From: Isoetes taiwanensis
Taxonomy: Eukaryota; Streptophyta; Lycopodiopsida; Isoetales; Isoetaceae
Direction of reading: 5' to 3'
Assembly: GCA_021234155.1 (NCBI GenBank)
Contig: JAJEKV010000020.1
Location: forward strand, 7,364,563 to 7,428,562
Length of the DNA stretch: 64,000 nt
Positions 57,981-64,000 of the stretch are shown one piece after another; within the stretch, counting starts at the first letter, position 1, and every line of letters begins with the position of its first letter. The position numbers and the translations under genes were made by a program. The notes under the pieces were generated by a model. The model ran no database searches and had not been told where the DNA came from. It was given only the letters and a program-made list of their open reading frames with translations.

Positions 57981-60900
57981 TTTTTTTTGTTTTAAATTAA
58001 TATTTTTTTTATAACAACCATTGAATTATTTTAGGGATGTGGTCTATAGTTTTAGGAATTATATCCATATCAAATCTGCTACATATTCTAAACGAGGTAC
58101 ACCCTCGACTACCACAAGTCGTCGGACCCATCTATCCTACGGCTCAAACTGTATGTTGAAGCCTCTGGGCACCCAAAGTAACGTGAATCTCACCCAAATT
58201 CCCCACGTTCTGTCGAGTCCCCATATTGATAGTAAATTACTTAGCTATGGTTACTCATATTTTATATTTAAAATCCACATCTTAGCTTATGCATTCAATT
58301 GGCACAACTAATGTGAAACCTCAAAACCAGCACTTCCAACTTAAAAATCCATAAGGTCTCATGACCATAACTGCTTCTATCCCATGCCCAGTGATTATAA
58401 ACTCAAACTTCATCTTCAAGACACCACCTTCAGGAGCCAAATTTACAATTAACTCGTTATTCTTATAATTGTATCATGTATTCTCTTAGTTAAACATGAC
58501 TTCAACCATTCATAGAATGCAAGATCTTATTACTTGTTATCGTTATGCCTAGCTCTTCATGCTCCAATCTCCTCTACTGCTAAGCTCAGATACAACACAA
58601 TTCCATCCCTGGATACTTAACTTTATTTTATGATACACAATTAAATTGAAAAAAAGTAACAAATACAAGTCCAACAAGATAAAACACAAGACACAAGAGG
58701 ACAAAAACATAATGTGAACACAAAATGGCGTTGAAGAGCTCAATGCCAAGCAGATCCAATTCAATTCTGCCCCTTTTGAATTTTTCATGCGGAATCGGTG
58801 CTTCTCAAGCAATTTTTGGCAATTCTTGACTTAGTTTCACCCTTACAGAGATGTTTCCAACCATTGATTACCTTCTCTAGCCTTATGAGTCTCCAACGAA
58901 TTCATAAGCTATCATGTTTCCATGCAGAAATCATGTACAGACTAATCATGGCAGCTCACAGCACCTCAATTGATCAATAATAAAACCCACCTGAGAATTT
59001 CTTCGCGCATAGACCTCTGGACCCCTTGCAATTGATTGCGCCTCCAAAGATCGTCTTCTAACTCCAAGAATCAAACTGCAGAAGAACATACATAGTGCAG
59101 TCAATTCTAACTCAGCATCACTATTTCTATAATACTTTTTTGCATACGAATGAATTTTGGGTGATCAGACACATTCCGGAAAGTTTACTTAGAAATCTTT
59201 CAAACAAAAGAAAAATCATTAAAAAAGAATCTCGGGTCATCGAGATATGCTGCTTCAAAATTCAGCCTCCAAAACTGCTCAGAATTGCTCCCTGCCTTTA
59301 TGCTCTGCAACAATCCTTTTTCCAAAGAGACAAAACCCTTAACTCATGCTGCATACATGTTATACACGTGTACATTCATATATAAGTATGTATACTGGCC
59401 CATGAAGTGCCCAGGTCTGTTACAGTCTCCGCTTCTAAAATTTAACCCATGTCCTCATGGGTCGGTCATAGGTTTACTGAAGCATTATATGATTGCAACT
59501 TCTCAAATTAAGAATAGCTTTAGCTCAAGTAAAAACTTCACCTTAGATGTACAACTACTACCCATCTTATTAGACATGCCACAAAGAAACCCTTAACTTA
59601 AGATCAACATGGCAATTTGACTACATGGATACTTCTCTCATCATTCGCTTCCATAGCAAATGATGGAACAGAACACCGTCTTCAAATAATTCTGAAAGAG
59701 GAGCCATTAGCACATTCCAACCTTAACTTAATCTATGATCCACGATGTCAATACTCAAAGATCCAAGCCTACAATCCACAGGTCATAATGTCAGCATCCA
59801 AAGATTCAACGTTACTCTGATACCAACTATGACGAGCCTGCCGAGTTGACCCTCCTAAGAACTCGGGATCTTGTGAAAACTTGCAAACTGACTAGATCTA
59901 GGTTGGTATAAACTTTACAAAAACAACAGTATTGGTGAAGAATTGAATCTTCCTTTGCAGTTGAAATCTGAACCATTCTTATGAATTCAACATAAATCTA
60001 GCAGAATTATAATATCCACAATACAAGTACAATATGAATCCACTATACAATATAACAAAATGTAGCAATTCCGTTCAGAATCTTCTAGCGCAACCATGCT
60101 CTTCGGCTACACTGTCCATTAGCTTGACCACTGCTTGCTAATTCACTGCACATACACTCATTGAGGTTAGTCCTCATCACTGGGGATCCTTGGCTTCCAT
60201 TGCATGCATGGAAATACTCTGAAAATCTTGGATAAGCACAAACACAGACGGAAAACCCTACGTGAGTACAATGCTAAGACAATGATAACATAATCCAAGG
60301 AAATACCAAACTCTGAGCAACAAAAGCAAAGGACATAGCCAGAGTAACAAAGCATCAGAAACATAGCTTCGGGACACTGGCACTGGAGGACCTCTTACCA
60401 TGGAATCATCCCTGCCAGGAAAACTACGCCCGGTGTCATAGAGAACAAGAATACCACAACGGAACACGGATGAACATGAGCATGTCAGAGCAAACTAGGC
60501 CACTTAACCTAGAAGCCCGACTCCGGAGGATCCAAGAGATAACAAAATAACAAGACAACAGTGGAAGAATGCAAAGACCAAGATATGTGAATTTCATTAG
60601 ATATTTACTATACATGTTCCTACATTTTACCCTTGCCGAGATTGCCCATACAACCTACTCATGTTGAAGCACGTTTTTGAACAAATAGAGATCTAAGCAT
60701 TCTCCAATATGCAAAGCTTACCTTCGAATCATTTCCCCTATACGGACTGCAAATATACTCATATCAATGTCACTCACTAGTTATATTAACAAGTGTTTCT
60801 TATTGCCAACGCTGGACTCCTTGCCATGACCACATTGTAAAAGCCCCATAAGCTTCATATTCAAATACTCTCTTCACCCTAGTAACGTGAATCTCACCCA

Positions 60901-61910
60901 AATTCCCAACGCTCTGTCGAATCCCCATATTGACAGTAAATTACTTAGCTATGGCTACTCATGTTTTATATTTAAAATCCACATCCTTAGCTTATGCATT
61001 CAATTAGCACAACTAATGTGAAACCTCAAAGCCAGCGCTTCCAACTTAAAAATCCATAAGGTCTCATGACCATAACTGCTTCTATCCCATGCCCAGTGAT
61101 TATAAGCTCAAACTTCATCTTCAACACACCAACTTTAGGAGCCAAATTTACAATTAGCTCGTTATTCTTATAATTATATCATGTATTCTCTTAGTTAAAC
61201 ATGACTTCAACCATTCATAGAATGCAAGATCTTATTACTTGTTATCGTTATGCCTAGCTCTTCATGCTCAAATCTCCTCTACTGCTAAGCTTAGATGCAA
61301 CCCAATTCCATCCCTAGGTACTTAACTTTATTTTATGACACACAATTAGATTGACAAAAGTAACAAATACAAGTCCAACAAGATAAAACACAAGACACAA
61401 GAGGACAAAAACATAATGTGAACACAAAATGGCGTTGTAGAGCGCGATGCTGACCAAATCCAATTCAATTATGCCCTTTCTAAATTTTTCATGCTGAATT
61501 GGTGCTTCTCAAGCAATTTTTGGTCATTCCTGACTTAGAATCAGCCCTTACAGAGATATTTCCAATCATTGATTATCTTCTCTAGCTTTATGAGTCTCCA
61601 ACAAATTCATAATCTATCATATTTGCATGCAAATATCATGTACAGATTAATCATGGCAACTCACAGCACCTCAATTGATCAATAGCAAAATCCCACTTGA
61701 GAATTTCTTTGCACATAGACCTCTGGACCCCTTGCAATTGATTGTGCCTCCAAAGATTGTCTTCTAACTCTAGGAATCAAACTGCAGAAGAACATACATA
61801 GTGCAGTCAATTCTGACTCAGCATCACTATTTCTGGCATAACTTTTGCATACGGATGAATTTTGGGCTGATCAGACACATTCCAGAAAGCTTACTCAGAA
61901 ATCTTTCAAA

Positions 61911-63806
61911 CTAGGAATGGTGCCCAACGTTGCTGGGCATAAGCTGAGAATCTATAAATAATGTATTGTAGCAATAAGAGAATAACCCAAAAGAGCTCCA
62001 CTATTAAAGCATTCGACGCCGTTTTTCGTTCCTTATGCCATTTGCTCTATCTCGCTTTGATCCTTTTTCTTTTCCCTGCACACTTCCATTTTTTTTTACC
62101 TTTTTTCTCGTTTTTCTTACATGCTTTCTTTTCTTCTTTTCCCCCTTTTTTTTTCTCCACCCCTTTCCCCCCTCCGCTTTCCTTCCCTATTCCCTTTCCC
62201 GCCTACCTTTTCTTGATGGACTTTTTCCTTTCCATTTTCCTCTTTTCTCGACCTCTTCCTTCTTCCCCTTTCTTTGTGCTTTTTTTTCCCTTTCCTTGCC
62301 CCTTTCCTCTTCTTTTCTTTTTCATTTCCCTTTTTCCATGCCCTTTTCTCCACATTTTTTCTCTTCTTTTTTTTTTCTATGCCCATTTTCCTCTTTTCCC
62401 CACCCTTTTCCTCTTCCCCCTTTTCCTTTTTTATGCATTTTTTTGCTTCATTTTTTCCCTTTTCTCCCTTTATCTTGTTCCCTTTCCCCTTCCCTCCCTT
62501 TTTCTCATGCCTTTATTCGGTTCCCTCCCCCCCCCCCTTTCTATTTTCTTTCCTTTCACTTTTCCTTTTCTTTTCCCCTTTTTTCCCCTTCTCTTTTCCT
62601 TTCCCATGCCCTTTTGTTGCTTCCGTTTTCCCACGCTCTTTTTTGCCTCCCTTTTTCCCTTTCTTCACCCTTTCCCTCTTCCCCTTTTTTCCTTGCCCTT
62701 CCCCCTTCCATTTTCCCATTTACCTCTTCCCTTTTTCTTCGTGCACTTTTTTCAAGTTTCCTTTCCCCTCCCTTTTCTTTTTTCTTTCGTATTCCCTTTT
62801 TCCATGCCTTTTTGCCTTTCCTTATTCTCTTCCCCTTTATCTCGTGCCTTTCCCCCCTTCCCTTTTCCCGTTTCCCTCTTCCCCCTTTCTTTTTCTTTTT
62901 TCTTTTCGTTTTTTCCATGCCCTTTTTCCCTTCCGTTCTCCCCATCCTTTTTTTCTTCCCCTTTTTTCTTCCCTTTTCCTCATTTTTCCAACCTTTCACT
63001 CTTTCCCTTTTTCCGGTGCCCTTATCCCATGCCATTTTCTCTTCCCTTTTCTTCTTTCCTCATCCTTTCTTTTTTCTCCTTTTTCCCTTCCATTTTTTCA
63101 TACCCCTTTCCTCTTTATTCACCATTTTCCTCTTCCCCCTTTTCCCGTGCCTTTCACCCTTTTCATTTTCCCTTCCCCTTTCCCTTTCCCTTTTCCTTTT
63201 CCCGATGGCCCTTTTTCCATTCCATTTTCCTCCTCTCCCAACACTTTCTCTCTTCCCTTTTTTTCCCTTTCATTTTCTCCCTCCCTCGCCTTTTCCTTTT
63301 CCTTTTCCCTTTTCCTTTTTCTATCCCCTTTTGCCTTCCCTTTTTTCCACCTTTTTTTCCTTTCCTTTTCCCTTTCCCTTTTCCTTCGGCCCTTTTGCCT
63401 TCACTTTCTCCTTTTCTTTCGGCCCTTTTGCCTTCCCCTTTTTCATTTTCTTCTTCCCTTTCCCTTTTTCACTTCCCCACTTTTTTTTTTCTTTTTTCCA
63501 CTTTCCCCTTTCCTTTTTCTATTTTCATCTATCTATCTATCTTTTATTTCCCTTTTTCCTTTCTCCCTTTCCTTTTGCCTTTTCCCCGCCCTTTTCCCTT
63601 TTTCCTTCATTTTCCCTCTCTTTTCCCTTTTCCTTTTCCCTTTTACCCCTTCACTGTGGGATTGAGTGAATCTTATTGAAGCAACAATCAAGATGAAATT
63701 TTGGTTGAAGTCATGCACATGTCATCTTCACCGTCGGTCGATCAAATCCTCAACCATTCGATCTAGGTCTCCATGGAAGGCACACGCTATATTTTTATAA
63801 TATAAG
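61911..63806. mobile_element. 1.9-kb insertion in unit 6, mostly pyrimidine tract
   Basis: Array sequence stops at 'aatctttcaaa' (61910) and resumes at 'ataaaaga' (63807). The insert starts with an imperfect palindrome TGCCCAACGTTGCTGGGCA at about 61922 and a TATA-like 'ctataaata' at 61951-61959, then a long C/T tract, then ~150 bp of mixed sequence. No transposase and no obvious terminal repeats were seen, so the mode of insertion is unknown. Confidence 0.6.
62040..63655. repeat. 1.6-kb polypyrimidine tract with degenerate internal repeat
   Basis: The plus strand is almost purely C and T, made of CCTTTT, TTTTCCC and similar words. A punctuating word, (C/T)ATGCC(C)TTTT or GTGCC-TTTT, recurs at roughly 30-130-bp spacing (for example 62338, 62380, 62507, 62604, 62801, 62844, 62916, 63016, 63147), which suggests a degenerate minisatellite. 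Three long open frames exist on the plus strand only because stop codons need A or G. A TATC run is at about 63526-63543. Confidence 0.95.
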
Positions 63807-64000
63807 ATAAAAGAAAAGTCATTAAAAACAGATTTCGGGTCAACGAGATATGATGCTTCAAAATTCAGGCTCCAAAACTGCCCAGAATTGCTCCCTGCCT
63901 TTATGCTTTGCAACAATCCTTTTTCCAAAGAGGCAAAACCCTGAACTCATGCTGTATACATGTTATACATGTGTACATTCGTACATAAGTACGTATATTG

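Larger units (their letters stand above)
55959..58170. repeat. Nested tandem array of ~430-bp units with tRNA-like segments
   Basis: The landmark 'ggatccgtcgatcctatgg' or close variants recurs near 55977, 56395, 56540, 56966 and 58126. Full units are about 420-460 bp once the LINE insertion in the fourth is removed; one is a short partial of ~145 bp. Each full unit holds the block 'tgattttgagatgtcaaata', the block 'ggttttgatggtatatcgag', a tRNA-like stretch, and 'cccctgttattttgctacat', the end word of the dispersed repeat family. The insert borders match LTR words on both sides. No protein is encoded apart from the LINE. Confidence 0.85.
54716..59827 (-). mobile_element. LTR array unit 5, LTR interrupted by a 2.2-kb insertion
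   Basis: The LTR runs 54716-55958, then an unrelated block 55959-58170, then the last ~20 bp of the LTR to 58192. The internal region is 58193-59827. The PBS is degenerate (ACTCTGATACCA on plus, 59814-59825) and the next LTR edge reads TATGAC instead of TGTGAC. The internal region is shorter and more diverged than in units 1-4. Confidence 0.75.
59828..64000 (-). mobile_element. LTR array unit 6, diverged and interrupted, runs off the window
   Basis: The LTR is 59828-60896 with deletions (for example about 120 bp around 60375-60400 and in 60670-60690). The internal region is 60897-61910, then a 1.9-kb insertion, resuming at 63807 ('ataaaagaaaagtcattaaa') to the window end. Unit 6 is the most diverged copy, as expected for an array edge. 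Confidence 0.75.

Noticed and set aside
61961-63679. 572-, 544- and 463-codon open frames on the plus strand
   Set aside because: They run through a C/T-only tract where stop codons cannot form, all three frames are open, and the products are only Phe, Ser, Leu and Pro. They are composition artefacts.

Overview
The window reads as nuclear DNA from a land plant with a large, repeat-rich genome. There is no bacterial gene layout. It holds plant gene families (dirigent, ERECTA-like receptor kinase, PPR, glyoxylate-cycle isocitrate lyase), 72-bp LRR exons with AG/GT borders, and several classes of plant transposon. Gene remnants are sparse, mostly decayed and set in old repeats, which suits a gymnosperm-type genome; that placement is inference. 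No rRNA, functional tRNA, organelle or viral gene was recognised.

Layout. 1-7.9 kb: repeats, including a 782-bp tandem duplication, and one doubtful first exon. 8-9.2 kb: an O-fucosyltransferase-like exon split by a 1022-bp hAT element with an exact 8-bp target-site duplication. 10-13.5 kb: dispersed and tandem repeats. 13.6-16.5 kb: decayed ERECTA-like and subtilase genes, both on the minus strand. 16.9-23.5 kb: a foldback element, a microsatellite-bearing dispersed repeat, a Tourist-like MITE and a CACTA-like end. 24.2-25.6 kb: an isocitrate lyase fragment and a lone MPDU1-like exon. 26-28.9 kb: a MITE candidate and LINE-type 3' ends. 28.96-29.5 kb: a dirigent gene, the only gene here that looks complete, with a TATA box. 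31-35.5 kb: a repeat with a nested hairpin insertion, and a PPR pseudogene in two pieces. 38-43 kb: a lone LTR-like segment, an LRR-protein N-terminus, and second copies of the foldback and microsatellite repeats.

43.1 kb to the window end: a tandem array with a period of about 3.06 kb, at least six copies. Each unit fits one 1.26-1.28-kb LTR plus one ~1.79-kb non-coding internal region of a retroelement on the minus strand, with a primer-binding site matching initiator tRNA-Met and a purine tract at the expected ends. One LTR carries a ~2.2-kb insertion of ~430-bp tandem units holding tRNA-like (SINE-type) segments, itself hit by a truncated LINE with a 15-bp target duplication. The last unit is interrupted by a 1.9-kb insertion dominated by a 1.6-kb pyrimidine-only tract.

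The genes do not form a pathway or operon. The main interest is transposon structure: the multimeric LTR array, its nested tRNA-like array, and the pyrimidine tract.
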